The notes beneath the pieces were generated by a model. It saw only the letters and a program-made list of their open reading frames with translations, had not been told where the DNA came from and did no database searches. A DNA stretch of 64,000 nucleotides from Taibaiella sp. (GTDB lineage Bacteria; Bacteroidota; Bacteroidia; Chitinophagales; Chitinophagaceae). The stretch is taken from NCBI GenBank assembly GCA_013815385.1, contig JACDGL010000013.1, positions 1 through 64,000 of the forward strand, in the 5' to 3' direction. The position numbers and the translations under genes were made by a program. This document shows positions 49,622-58,692 of the stretch, piece after piece (the stretch's first letter is position 1; each line of letters starts with the position of its first letter).

Positions 49622-51964
49622 TTATTTTCTTTTCTTACCGCGAGGCACTTTTTTTGGTGGATTTGCTTTTACGTCTTCTATGATGGCTTTCACTTCTTCT
49701 ATCGTCAGGTTGGCAGGTGTCTCCTGCTTTTCTTTAGGTATCTTATAGTTACGCAGGCCTTGTTTTATATACGGGCCATATGGGCCTTTCAGGATCTTTA
49801 TTTTTTCTTTCTCAAATATCTTAATGGTGCTTTCAGCCTGTGCTTTTCTTTTTTCTTCTATGAGCGGGGCTACTTCTTCCAGTTCTACCGTGTATGGGTC
49901 CATTTCCTTTTTCAGCGAATAGAACTTATCTGTATGTTGTGCATAGGGGCCAAAGCGGCCTATATTTACAGTTACATCTTCACCTTCAAATAGCCCCAGC
50001 TTACGTGGCAGCTTAAAGAGCTCCATTGCTTCATCAAAGGTTATTGTTTCTATGCTTTGTCCGGTACGCAGCTTGGCAAAGCGTGGCTTTTCTTCATCTT
50101 CAGTAGTTCCTATCTGCACCATGGGTCCAAACCTGCCCAGGCGTGCCACTACAGGCTTACCGCTGCCGGCATCCACACCTAATACATGCTCGCCCTTGGC
50201 GCGGCCGGCATTTTCTATTGTTTGTGATACCTGCTCGTGGAATGGGTTGTAAAAAGTATCGATCATCTTATTCCATACCTTCTTTCCATCTGCTATCTCA
50301 TCAAATTCTTCTTCTATTTTGGCAGTAAAGCCATAGTCCATTACACTTTTAAAATGCTCGCTCAGGAAATCGGTAACTACCAATCCCAGATCTGTAGGGA
50401 ATAGCTTTGCACGTTCGGCGCCTACATTTTCGTTATCCGTGCGCTGCTCTATCTTGTTATCTTTTAATAATAATGTTTGGTAATCACGTTTCACACCTTC
50501 TTTCTCACGCTTCTCTACATAGCCCCTTTGCTGTATGGTGCTGATGGTAGGGGCGTAGGTAGATGGCCGGCCTATTCCCAGTTCCTCCAGCTTTTTCACT
50601 AATGAAGCTTCTGTATAGCGTGGCAGCGGACGTGTAAAACGTTCAGTCGCGCGCATTTCAGATAGATCTAAAGATTGCCCCGACGTAAGAGGTGGTAACA
50701 TTCCTTCATTTTCTTCTTCCCCATCTTCTTCGTCACGGCTTTCGGCATATACTTTCAGAAACCCGTCAAATCGCATTACTTCTCCAGTAGCGGTAAGTGG
50801 ATCTGGGTGAGCCGAAACACTTATTTTAGCAATGGTTCGTTCCAGTTGCGCATCAGCCATTTGCGATGCCATGGTCCGTTTCCATATCAGGTCGTATAGT
50901 CGCCTGGAATCGGCATCCCCTGCTTCGGTTATGTTCAAATCAGTAGGGCGTATAGCTTCATGTGCTTCCTGTGCAGAAGCATTCTTGGTATGGTACACGC
51001 GCTTCTGGTGGTATTTCTCGCCAAACAATCCTGTTATTGATTGCTGGGCACTATCCAAAGCTGTTTCAGAAAGATTTACAGAATCGGTACGCATATAAGT
51101 GATATGCCCGTTTTCGTATAGTTTCTGTGCCAGTAGCATGGTCTTGGATACAGAATAACCCATCTTACGGCTGGCTTCCTGCTGTAATGTAGAGGTGGTA
51201 AATGGCGCGGCAGGTGATTTTTTTGCCGGCTTTACTTGTACATCTTTTACCGCATAAGCAGCCCCGATGCATTTTTCAAGATATGCCTGGGCACCTGCTG
51301 CATCTTTAAGTTTGTCGGGCCCTTCCGCTTTAAATGTAACCTGTTTTTTGTTTATGTCCGGTGCCTGGAAGTAGGCTTCGAGCTTAAAGCTGCTTTGCGC
51401 CTTAAAACGGGTTATTTCTCTTTCGCGCTCTGCTATAAGCCGCACGGCAACTGATTGTACACGGCCCGCTGACAGGTTATTGCGCATACTCATTTTACGC
51501 CACAGTACGGGCGATAACTCAAAACCTACTATGCGGTCCAGTATGCGGCGTGCCTGCTGTGCATTCACCAGGTCCATGTTTACAGTCCTAGGTTTTAATA
51601 CAGCTTTCTCTATAGCAGGTTTTGTAATTTCATGAAATACTATGCGTTTGGTAGTGGCAGGGTCCAGGTCCAGTACTTCGCAAAGATGCCAGCTTATAGC
51701 TTCCCCCTCACGATCCTCATCCGTTGCCAACCATACTTCATCTGCTTTTTTGGCAAGTGAGCGGAGCTCTTTTACCACCTTTACCTTATCCTCAGATATG
51801 GCATATTTTGGTTTAAAGCCGTTTTTAATATCAATCCCCATATCCTCCTTCTCCAGGTCGCGGATATGCCCGTAGCAAGACCTAACATCAAAATCACTAC
51901 CCAGTATCTTCTCTATTGTTTTAGCTTTAGCGGGCGACTCCACGATCAACAAATTCTTAGCCAT
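49622..51964 (-). CDS. topA: DNA topoisomerase I
   Basis: A 780-aa type IA topoisomerase relaxing negative supercoils. The Toprim domain opens NLLIVESPAKAKTIEKIL and has EVWLATDEDREGEAISWHL. SAGRVQSVAVRLI and the active-site Tyr in GHITYMRTDSVNLS follow, then RPSTYAPTISTIQQRGYVE. The C-terminal third consists of repeats of the Toprim_C_rpt type (ARLGRFGPMVQIG, VNIGRFGPYAQH, KILKGPYGPYIKQG) in place of zinc fingers, with a Lys-rich end. Usual for Bacteroidota. Monocistronic; the gap to the SirB1-like gene is 39 bp. Confidence 0.97.
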   Translation of the reverse strand: MAKNLLIVESPAKAKTIEKILGSDFDVRSCYGHIRDLEKEDMGIDIKNGFKPKYAISEDKVKVVKELRSLAKKADEVWLATDEDREGEAISWHLCEVLDLDPATTKRIVFHEITKPAIEKAVLKPRTVNMDLVNAQQARRILDRIVGFELSPVLWRKMSMRNNLSAGRVQSVAVRLIAEREREITRFKAQSSFKLEAYFQAPDINKKQVTFKAEGPDKLKDAAGAQAYLEKCIGAAYAVKDVQVKPAKKSPAAPFTTSTLQQEASRKMGYSVSKTMLLAQKLYENGHITYMRTDSVNLSETALDSAQQSITGLFGEKYHQKRVYHTKNASAQEAHEAIRPTDLNITEAGDADSRRLYDLIWKRTMASQMADAQLERTIAKISVSAHPDPLTATGEVMRFDGFLKVYAESRDEEDGEEENEGMLPPLTSGQSLDLSEMRATERFTRPLPRYTEASLVKKLEELGIGRPSTYAPTISTIQQRGYVEKREKEGVKRDYQTLLLKDNKIEQRTDNENVGAERAKLFPTDLGLVVTDFLSEHFKSVMDYGFTAKIEEEFDEIADGKKVWNKMIDTFYNPFHEQVSQTIENAGRAKGEHVLGVDAGSGKPVVARLGRFGPMVQIGTTEDEEKPRFAKLRTGQSIETITFDEAMELFKLPRKLGLFEGEDVTVNIGRFGPYAQHTDKFYSLKKEMDPYTVELEEVAPLIEEKRKAQAESTIKIFEKEKIKILKGPYGPYIKQGLRNYKIPKEKQETPANLTIEEVKAIIEDVKANPPKKVPRGKKRK

Positions 51965-52120
51965 GCTCGGGGTTTAACTTATTTATACATTATAAAAACA
52001 GCGCTATGTTCTATAGCTCTGGTGTGTGCAATAATAAAGGATTGTTTTGGAAAAAAGAAAAAGCGCACAAATTGCTCTTAGCAGGTTTGCTATATTATTA
52101 TATATAACAGCACATAAAAT

Positions 52121-52156
52121 AAAAATACGGATGACAATATTGTCATCCGTATTTTT
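52121..52156. terminator. Bidirectional intrinsic terminator
   Basis: AAAAATACGGATGACA and TGTCATCCGTATTTTT pair perfectly around ATAT, after the first tandem T9SS paralogue (minus strand). Confidence 0.92.
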
Positions 52157-52174
52157 ATGTAATATAATGCAATC

Positions 52175-53686
52175 TTAGTGCGTAATTATTACTCTGCCTG
52201 TAGTGCGCTCTGCGCCAGCAGTAAACGTGTAAAAATACACGCCTGCGGGTAACACAGCAGTATTAAATACCGCTTTACCATTATTTACATTGCCCATCTT
52301 TTGAAAGTTTACTGTTTGGCCTATAGCATTGCTCAGCGAAATATTTACTACAGCCGACTGACTTAATGTAAACGCAATGGTTACCTGACTATTAGCCGGA
52401 TTTGGGAACGTCTTTATTGTATTAATGATAGCGGGTATATTACTTACAAATACACCATTGCCCCCCTGATGATGAAAAGAAGTATCAGTTGAGGACGTAC
52501 CGATAGAATGACAGGTAGCGCAGGTAATATGTGCCTGTATATTATGGTATTGGTAACTGAATTTTGCATTATCATTATGTGCCTGTATATATATGGTAGG
52601 CTCATAATAATCAAGTTTTTTAGGGAATAGCAGATCTGATGAGTTTTGGTCGTTAAATTGGTCATACCAATAGGTCATGTATCCTCCGGTGGTATTGGGA
52701 TATTCGTAGGCTGATACAGGCATCCAGTGATTATATTCATTAAAGGAATCAATACCAGGATGGATGTTAGCGGTTGGTTCCCCTGATTTGAATGTGGCTG
52801 TAATAGATACCTCATAACCTGCGGGTATAGATGCGCCACCATTAGGCACTGTATAGGTATATGGTTTAATGCTATCATAACCACTCACCCCGCCAACACT
52901 GAATAATGTATCACCATCTGTCGCATGCAATAATACTTTCCATGTCTGACCCGGAGAAGTGGATATATCAGATTTACCTGCCCGTAAAGCGGTATCCACA
53001 TTTATGGTAGCAAAACCTACCAGTGCAGTATCACTAGGCAGCATAGTGGAAATATGAGATATTTGTGGCCATGCAGTTTGTCCATATATATATGCATGCT
53101 TAGTTGGGGTAACCGATAATATAAGGGTATCTACAACAGAAGGCTTGCTGGAAACACGTACATACCCTGCTTGTATGTTAATCGAATCCACAATGTAATT
53201 ATCCGTTGCGCTTACTGCTATAAAATCTGATGTGCCTGATGCCGCATACATAGTATTTAATAGTATGGTATCATTAAATTCAGTAAAATGGATGGGGTCT
53301 ATAACCTGCCCAACCGAGCAAAAATTTATAGTACCATAAAAATATCCTGTGCCATTGTAAAAGCGTTGGGTTACAGACGAATCAAACCAAAGTGGTATTT
53401 GCGATATCTGTGCAGGCGCTGTGGTAAAAGGTTTGCCCTTTTCCTCATTAATAACCGAATAATGACTGTACCACCTGTTGATCGGCGTTCCGGTAGTTCT
53501 AAGATGACTACCTGACTGTTGCACAGGGAACGTCAGCTTTTCATTTCTTGCCAACCCTTTGTACAATTGAACCGGATTTTTGTAATCCTGCTCACTTAAC
53601 ACATTCACTACGGATGTAGATGCTGATTGAGCAAAGGCCGAACATGATAAAGTAAGCGCTAATATGGGTAAAAGTATTTTTTTCAT
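52175..53686 (-). CDS. T9SS type A protein, tandem paralogue 1
   Basis: A 503-aa secreted protein with signal peptide (ILLPILALTLSCSAFAQS) and a T9SS type A domain (IKTFPNPANSQVTIAFTL, NAIGQTVNFQKMGNVNNGKAVF, AGVYFYTFTAGAERTTGRVIITH). The body is shared with the next two genes. It has RWYSHYSVINEEKG, PIHFTEFNDTILLNT, DTLILSVTP and IPAGYEVSITATFKSGE. A CxxC near residue 390 is CATCH here, matching a haem-c motif by chance, while the paralogues have CPTC and CDSC without His. No known domain recognised. It has its own promoter (TATATTTG, 53705-53712) and terminator. Confidence 0.85.
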   Translation of the reverse strand: MKKILLPILALTLSCSAFAQSASTSVVNVLSEQDYKNPVQLYKGLARNEKLTFPVQQSGSHLRTTGTPINRWYSHYSVINEEKGKPFTTAPAQISQIPLWFDSSVTQRFYNGTGYFYGTINFCSVGQVIDPIHFTEFNDTILLNTMYAASGTSDFIAVSATDNYIVDSINIQAGYVRVSSKPSVVDTLILSVTPTKHAYIYGQTAWPQISHISTMLPSDTALVGFATINVDTALRAGKSDISTSPGQTWKVLLHATDGDTLFSVGGVSGYDSIKPYTYTVPNGGASIPAGYEVSITATFKSGEPTANIHPGIDSFNEYNHWMPVSAYEYPNTTGGYMTYWYDQFNDQNSSDLLFPKKLDYYEPTIYIQAHNDNAKFSYQYHNIQAHITCATCHSIGTSSTDTSFHHQGGNGVFVSNIPAIINTIKTFPNPANSQVTIAFTLSQSAVVNISLSNAIGQTVNFQKMGNVNNGKAVFNTAVLPAGVYFYTFTAGAERTTGRVIITH

Positions 53687-53704
53687 CTTCGTGTTTGTTT
53701 AATA

Positions 53705-53712
53705 CAAATATA
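53705..53712 (-). promoter_or_regulatory. TATATTTG -7 box of tandem paralogue 1
   Basis: 18 nt upstream of the ATG, followed by a GTATTAAACAA leader identical to that of paralogue 2. Confidence 0.6.
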
Positions 53713-53744
53713 ACTTTAATATAGTGCAATTAATGTAGTGCATA

Positions 53745-53780
53745 AAAAAAAATAGGGGCTTCAGCGAAGCCCCTATTTTT
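53745..53780. terminator. Bidirectional intrinsic terminator
   Basis: AATAGGGGCTTC and GAAGCCCCTATT around AGC, with A- and T-tracts. Ends paralogue 2. Confidence 0.9.
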
Positions 53781-53797
53781 TTAGAAATATAGCAGTT

Positions 53798-55279
53798 CTA
53801 GTGGGTAATTACTACGCGGCCAGTAGTGCGTTCTGCACCTGCTGTCAGCGTGTAAAAATATACTCCACCAGGTATAGCAGTTGTATTGAACACCGCTTTA
53901 CCGGTAGTTACTTTACCCATATTCTGGGTGCTTATCACCTGGCCTATTACGTTAGTAAGGGATACGCTAACCGCAGATGACTGGTTTAAGATGAATGGGA
54001 CATTCAATTCATTATTAGCCGGATTTGGATATGCTTTTACAGTATTTATTGCAGAAACCACATTAGGTACGGCCAACTGAGCTATGGTGATGCAGGTAGG
54101 GCAATTTACGTGTGCAGACATTTGCATATACTGTGTAGGCCAGCCTGTACTAAAATTATTTGCATCCTGCACTACAAATTCAGATACCCAATGGTCAGGG
54201 ATACCCTGGTTATTACGCCCGCGGCTATCAATATAAGATGATCCGTTATAATCATGAGAACCTGTATCTGATTTAAGCCAGTACGTCATCCAGGTTGCTG
54301 CTGTAGAGGTACCTTCAAAGCTATAAACAGGTTGGAAAGTGCTGAATTTATTTATAGAATCAACATTTTGTACCCACGTATCGCCCGATTTAAATGATAC
54401 AGTCACTGCAAAATGTGCGCCTGCAGGTATGGTATTACCTAAGCCATGGTTTATTACAAACTGGTATGTGGTGAGTGTATCAAATTCCTGTCCTGGATGT
54501 GAGGTAAGATCAGGCAGATGACCGTCAACAGAGGGATTCAGGATTATAGTATCCAGCGTTTGTACATATCCTGCTGTGCTTACATCTGGAAACGCTGCGC
54601 GGTGCACGCTATCTGCATACTTGGGCTGTGCAGAAAATAATATTGTGTCGGTAGGGGGTACGCCGGGATTATTGTGTAGCCAGTTATGGCCTGTAGAATC
54701 ATAATAAAAATCATTGGCCTGCGGACTAACAGATATGATCAGTGTATCCCGTACAGACGAAGGGCGAGCTGGCCTGTGTACATATACAGCTCTTATCTGT
54801 ATGGTATCTACAATGTATGTTTTATCAGCCTGCACCGCTATATCTGTTGTGTTATTGATGGATACGGTGGGGTCGTTGTAATAACGGTACCTGATAGGGT
54901 CAAATGTCTGGCAGGCACCCGCCATTTCATTAGCGAAAACACCATTGCTGTATCTTTTCGTCACAGTAGAATCCCACCACATCCCTTCCCATGTTTCAGG
55001 AGGGGTACCGCTGGCTGGGAAAAATGCATCCCCTAACAATTTATTTACAGTAAGATAATGGCTATACCATTTGCCCGGTTCTGTAGTAGTACGGGCCAGA
55101 GGATTAGTATGCAGGCCATTGATCAGTTTTGTCTCATTGGAGCTTATCCCATGCTTATTCTGCATAGGCGAATGGGTTTGCTGCGGGTTATCAAAAATAA
55201 TGGATGTAGCTGCTGATTGAGCCATAGATGCATACGTAGCATTAATGGCAAATAAGGCTAAAAGTAACTTTTTCATCAT
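53798..55279 (-). CDS. T9SS type A protein, tandem paralogue 2
   Basis: A 493-aa protein of the same unnamed family as the two neighbours. Signal peptide LLLALFAINATYASMAQ. Shared body motifs are KWYSHYLTVNKLLGDAFF, RYRYYNDPTVSINN, RDTLIISVSPQ and IPAGAHFAVTVSFKSGDTW. The conserved CxxC is CPTC (residues near 395). The T9SS domain is VKAYPNPANNELNVPFIL, NVIGQVISTQNMGK and GGVYFYTLTAGAERTTGRVVITH, nearly identical to paralogue 1, which suggests recent duplication or gene conversion of the tail. ATG 55276 (second Met) is also possible. Own promoter (55298-55305). Confidence 0.85.
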   Translation of the reverse strand: MMKKLLLALFAINATYASMAQSAATSIIFDNPQQTHSPMQNKHGISSNETKLINGLHTNPLARTTTEPGKWYSHYLTVNKLLGDAFFPASGTPPETWEGMWWDSTVTKRYSNGVFANEMAGACQTFDPIRYRYYNDPTVSINNTTDIAVQADKTYIVDTIQIRAVYVHRPARPSSVRDTLIISVSPQANDFYYDSTGHNWLHNNPGVPPTDTILFSAQPKYADSVHRAAFPDVSTAGYVQTLDTIILNPSVDGHLPDLTSHPGQEFDTLTTYQFVINHGLGNTIPAGAHFAVTVSFKSGDTWVQNVDSINKFSTFQPVYSFEGTSTAATWMTYWLKSDTGSHDYNGSSYIDSRGRNNQGIPDHWVSEFVVQDANNFSTGWPTQYMQMSAHVNCPTCITIAQLAVPNVVSAINTVKAYPNPANNELNVPFILNQSSAVSVSLTNVIGQVISTQNMGKVTTGKAVFNTTAIPGGVYFYTLTAGAERTTGRVVITH

Positions 55280-55297
55280 TTATAAGGTTGTTTAATA

Positions 55298-55305
55298 CAA
55301 ATATA
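55298..55305 (-). promoter_or_regulatory. TATATTTG -7 box of tandem paralogue 2
   Basis: Minus strand; box plus following bases TATATTTGTATTAAACAA match the upstream region of paralogue 1 exactly. Confidence 0.6.
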
Positions 55306-55345
55306 ACATTAATCATACCAAAATCCGTATAATCAAATTGCGGAA

Positions 55346-55384
55346 TAAAAAAAGGCTGTTTCTTGGAAGAAACAGCCTTTTACA
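55346..55384. terminator. Bidirectional intrinsic terminator
   Basis: AAAAGGCTGTTTCT and AGAAACAGCCTTTT with a short loop, downstream of paralogue 3. Confidence 0.9.
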
Positions 55385-55400
55385 GTGTAAGTATTTTGTA

Positions 55401-56831
55401 TTAATGAGACACAACTACTCTATCCGTATAGCGTTGGCCATCCACCTGTAAAGTGTAGAAATAAAGGCCGCTTGCATAAGCTGACGTATTGAATACGGCT
55501 TTGCCTGTGCTTATATTATTAAAGTTTTGACGTCCTGTTACCTGACCAATAGCATTAGTTATTGTTACTGTTACGTTGCCTGATTTAGCAAGAGTAAATG
55601 GTATTGTTAACTCATTAACTGCAGGGTTAGGAAATGCAGAGATCGACGTAATGTTGCTCGTTACATTCTTAACGGCAACACCACCTACTGGACCTGGATT
55701 ATCAATAGTACTGGTCTGTATAGCAGCACATGAATCACATTTCATAAAAGCACTAATGGTACTATACTGATAACGGAAATTACCGGTTGGATTAAAACCC
55801 TGGATTGCAATGCTTGGTATATAATGAGCACTGTCACTTGAAAACATTAAGCCTGCACCATTCCTATCAGAACGATCTGCACCATAAGCATAGGTCATGT
55901 GACCAGATGTATTTTCATATCCAAACAATGTCAGGAATCTGTTGTATTCTTCAACAGAATCTGCAGCTGTCCAGCTATCTGTAGATTTAAATGTTACAGA
56001 TACAGCAACATTTGAACCCGGGGGTATTTGTAATGGCGTAGGTAATGCAAAAGTAAAAGCATGTATAGAAACGGTACCTGTTGAAGAAAGCGTATCGCCC
56101 ATAGCTGCTGTAAGTGGCACTGACCATGTCATCTTTGTAGCTGCAGTGGCAGAAGATGCTATTTTACGTATACTATCAACATAAAAAGGAGCATATGCAA
56201 ACAATGTGTCCTGAGTAGTATAAGTAGGTACAAAAGTATAAGTAGCTTTTGGGAAATAGTAATATCCTGTGCTTGGGGCTACTGATATGATCAGTGAATC
56301 CGGAGTAAGACGGCTTTTCTTTACTCTCAGATAGGTACCATTAACAGAAATTGAATCTACTTCATATCCATGCCTTGTATCGATGTATAAAAGGCTGCTA
56401 CCATTAGATATACCATAGAGGGTATTTAACAAGTTGCTATCATTGTAAGAAAAGAAGTCAGGAGCTATAACTTGCGCCGAAGAAAGATAGTTTACTGTGC
56501 CGGGGCCAGTAGAAAAAGTTTGTTTAATATTAGCAGACTGCCATGTGTTTAAAAAAGCCGTTTGAGGTGTAGTGCCTGTAAAGGGACTTCCTAATAGAAG
56601 GTTTTTTGTGCTGAAGTAATCGTACCAGCGACCTGGTAATGCAGTAGTACGTAGATTACCTCCTGCGGGAGCATTAGCAGCATGCACAGTAGCATTTCCA
56701 ACTGCCTTGATATTATCTACGGTAGGGTTATTAGTTCTGTCTTTTCCTAAAAGTAAAGAACTGCTGATAGCTTGTGCATAAGCGCCTGCTGAAAAGGCCG
56801 CAGCAACACCAAATAATATTAGTTTTTTCAT
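55401..56831 (-). CDS. T9SS type A protein, tandem paralogue 3
   Basis: A 476-aa protein, the first of the tandem set in transcription order. Signal peptide KLILFGVAAAFSAGAYAQ. Shared motifs are RWYDYFSTKNLLLGSPF, DFFSYNDSNLLNTLYG, PDSLIISVAPS and IPPGSNVAVSVTFKSTDSW; the CxxC is CDSC. The T9SS domain is more divergent than in the other two (ISAFPNPAVNELTIPFTL, ITNAIGQVTGRQNFN, SGLYFYTLQVDGQRYTDRVVVSH). I chose ATG 56831 rather than ATG 56945, because the longer frame overlaps the proline dehydrogenase promoter side. It has no exact TAnnTTTG box, but a related GTATTAAATATAAC leader. Confidence 0.85.
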   Translation of the reverse strand: MKKLILFGVAAAFSAGAYAQAISSSLLLGKDRTNNPTVDNIKAVGNATVHAANAPAGGNLRTTALPGRWYDYFSTKNLLLGSPFTGTTPQTAFLNTWQSANIKQTFSTGPGTVNYLSSAQVIAPDFFSYNDSNLLNTLYGISNGSSLLYIDTRHGYEVDSISVNGTYLRVKKSRLTPDSLIISVAPSTGYYYFPKATYTFVPTYTTQDTLFAYAPFYVDSIRKIASSATAATKMTWSVPLTAAMGDTLSSTGTVSIHAFTFALPTPLQIPPGSNVAVSVTFKSTDSWTAADSVEEYNRFLTLFGYENTSGHMTYAYGADRSDRNGAGLMFSSDSAHYIPSIAIQGFNPTGNFRYQYSTISAFMKCDSCAAIQTSTIDNPGPVGGVAVKNVTSNITSISAFPNPAVNELTIPFTLAKSGNVTVTITNAIGQVTGRQNFNNISTGKAVFNTSAYASGLYFYTLQVDGQRYTDRVVVSH

Positions 56832-56962
56832 CGTAAAGTTATATTTAATACAGAATGATTTAGGTAAAGATAATGATTTCAATATAATAGAGAAAAATAA
56901 TTTGGTCATAGAGGGGTAAAAAAGGGGTGATATGCAAATTTCCATCCGTCAGGTTTCGGAAC

Positions 56963-56970
56963 TACATTTG
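56963..56970 (+). promoter_or_regulatory. TACATTTG -7 box for proline dehydrogenase
   Basis: 20 nt upstream of ATG 56990, favouring it over the in-frame ATG at 56927. Confidence 0.6.
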
Positions 56971-56989
56971 CAGCCTGCAAGTGTACATT

Positions 56990-58162
56990 ATGCTCCCTGA
57001 ATTTGAGAATACAGAAATAGCTTTCCGGTACCGTAGTGATAAAGACCTGAAACAGGCTCGGTTCCTGTTCAATTCTATGGGCTCGCCATTACTTACATCT
57101 ATAGGTATGCGCGCTACTAAAATAGCGTTGGCGCTCCACCTGCCTATAGAAGGCCTGGTAAGGAAGACCATTTTCAACCAATTTTGTGGGGGCGAAACAA
57201 TGGGAGATGCAGCCCATACAGCAGATGCATTAAGCCAATACGGAATAGGGGTGATACTGGATTATGGGGTAGAGGGTAAGGATAATGAAGAGGATTTTGA
57301 TAAGGCTGTGCCTGAGTTTATTAAGGCAATAAGATATGCTGCTTCCCAAAAGAGCATTCCTTTTATCAGTATTAAGGTTACCGGCTTTGCCAGGTTTAGC
57401 CTGCTGGAGAAATTACATGCCGGCGAACAACTATCCAATAGTGAGCAAAATGAGTGGGGAAGGGTAAAGAAAAGAATAGAGGCTATTTGCAGCGCCGGAG
57501 CTACCGAAGGCATTATGGTGCTGGTAGATGCGGAAGAGAGTTGGGTGCAACAGCCAGTAGATGACCTCGCCGGTGCCATGATGGAACAATTTAATAAGCA
57601 AAAGCCGGTGGTGTTCAATACTTTTCAGCTATACCGCAACGACCGGTTGGAATTTTTAAAAATATCGGAAGTAAAGGCTGATAATAAAGGATATATATTG
57701 GGCGCCAAACTAGTACGTGGAGCCTATATGGAGAAAGAACGGCGCAGGGCTGCTGAAAAAGGATATCCTGATCCGATACAGAAGAGCAAAGCGGATACGG
57801 ATAAAGATTATGATGATGCAGTAACCTACTGCCTGGCACGACTTGATAAAGTTGCTGTTTTTATAGGCACGCACAATGAGCATAGTTGCCTGCTGGCTGC
57901 CCGGTACATGGAGGAACATAAAATTGCGCCTACCAATGCGCATTTATGGTTTTCACAGCTCTATGGTATGAGCGATAATATATCGTTCAATCTTGCCAAT
58001 TCCGGTTATCAGGTGGCTAAGTATCTGCCATATGGCCCGGTGAAAGATGTGATGCCCTACCTGATGCGCCGCGCGCAGGAAAATACCTCTGTAGCAGGGC
58101 AAACAGGCCGTGAGCTGATGCTGATAAATAAGGAAATGAAACGCAGGACGCTAATAAAATGA
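56990..58162 (+). CDS. Proline dehydrogenase
   Basis: A 390-aa FAD enzyme oxidising proline to pyrroline-5-carboxylate. The (beta-alpha)8 barrel motifs are visible: FCGGETMGDAAHTADALSQYGIGVILDYGVEG, FISIKVTGFARF, GIMVLVDAEESWVQQP, KPVVFNTFQLYRND, GAKLVRGAYMEKERRRAAEKGYPDPI and the FAD-binding VFIGTHNEHSC. The C-terminal YLPYGPVKDVMPYLMRRAQEN with paired Arg (RRAxEN) binds proline. It is the stand-alone ProDH type rather than bifunctional PutA. The downstream PH-domain gene overlaps by 4 bp. Confidence 0.94.
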   Translation: MLPEFENTEIAFRYRSDKDLKQARFLFNSMGSPLLTSIGMRATKIALALHLPIEGLVRKTIFNQFCGGETMGDAAHTADALSQYGIGVILDYGVEGKDNEEDFDKAVPEFIKAIRYAASQKSIPFISIKVTGFARFSLLEKLHAGEQLSNSEQNEWGRVKKRIEAICSAGATEGIMVLVDAEESWVQQPVDDLAGAMMEQFNKQKPVVFNTFQLYRNDRLEFLKISEVKADNKGYILGAKLVRGAYMEKERRRAAEKGYPDPIQKSKADTDKDYDDAVTYCLARLDKVAVFIGTHNEHSCLLAARYMEEHKIAPTNAHLWFSQLYGMSDNISFNLANSGYQVAKYLPYGPVKDVMPYLMRRAQENTSVAGQTGRELMLINKEMKRRTLIK

Positions 58163-58659
58163 GATGCTATAAAGCAAAACTGGATGCAACAGCTGTCGCC
58201 ATTACCATTATGGTGGCGGTACTTGTAGGCATCAGCATAGCTACTACATGTATAGCTCCTCCTCGCCGTGCCAATTCCTCTGTCATCAAGTTATTGGCTA
58301 TGGGTTTGGGGTTTTCAGCACTGGTGGTTACTTATTTTTTTAAGCCTACAGCATATTTTATAGAGGATAAAAAAGTGCACATTAAACGCCCGATTGGCGA
58401 TATTGTTATCCCACTCACTGATATTATTGAACTGAAAAGGATTTATAAAGGTGACCTTGGTTTAGGTATTCGCTACTTTGGTAGCGGCGGCTTCTTTGGC
58501 TATCTGGGCAAGTATTATTATCGTTCGGTAGGTAAGGTTAACATATATAGTACCGATTGCAGCAAGTTGGTGTTGATACGCGCACAGAAGAAATACATCA
58601 TCAGCCCTGATAGTCCCGATGAGTTTATAAATGAATTAAACAGTCAACTGCATCGTTGA
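58159..58659 (+). CDS. Membrane-anchored PH-domain protein
   Basis: A 166-aa protein. Two membrane helices (AITIMVAVLVGISIATTCIA and IKLLAMGLGFSALVVTYFF) are followed by a bacterial PH-like domain of about 100 residues: YFIEDKKVHIKRPIGDIVIPLTDIIELKRI, then GIRYFGSGGFFGYLGKYYYRS, then KKYIISPDSPDEFINEL. This is the bPH_2-like architecture ('VxIKRPxGxxxIxxxdIxxI', closing 'SPxDPxxFIxxL'). Its role is unknown. It overlaps proline dehydrogenase by 4 bp and is followed by a terminator, so the pair is an operon. Confidence 0.85.
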   Translation: MRCYKAKLDATAVAITIMVAVLVGISIATTCIAPPRRANSSVIKLLAMGLGFSALVVTYFFKPTAYFIEDKKVHIKRPIGDIVIPLTDIIELKRIYKGDLGLGIRYFGSGGFFGYLGKYYYRSVGKVNIYSTDCSKLVLIRAQKKYIISPDSPDEFINELNSQLHR

Positions 58660-58660
58660 A

Positions 58661-58691
58661 AAAAAATCCCCGCTCAGTAGCGGGGATTTTC
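58661..58691. terminator. Bidirectional intrinsic terminator
   Basis: AAAATCCCCGCT and AGCGGGGATTTT around CAGT with A- and T-flanks; it ends the proline dehydrogenase operon and the convergent eno-divIC operon. Confidence 0.9.
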
Positions 58692-58692
58692 T

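Noticed and set aside
52175-53686. CATCH in paralogue 1 read as a haem-c (CxxCH) site
   Set aside because: The paralogues have CPTC and CDSC without His at the same place, so the CxxC is the conserved element and the His is incidental. No other cytochrome feature is present.
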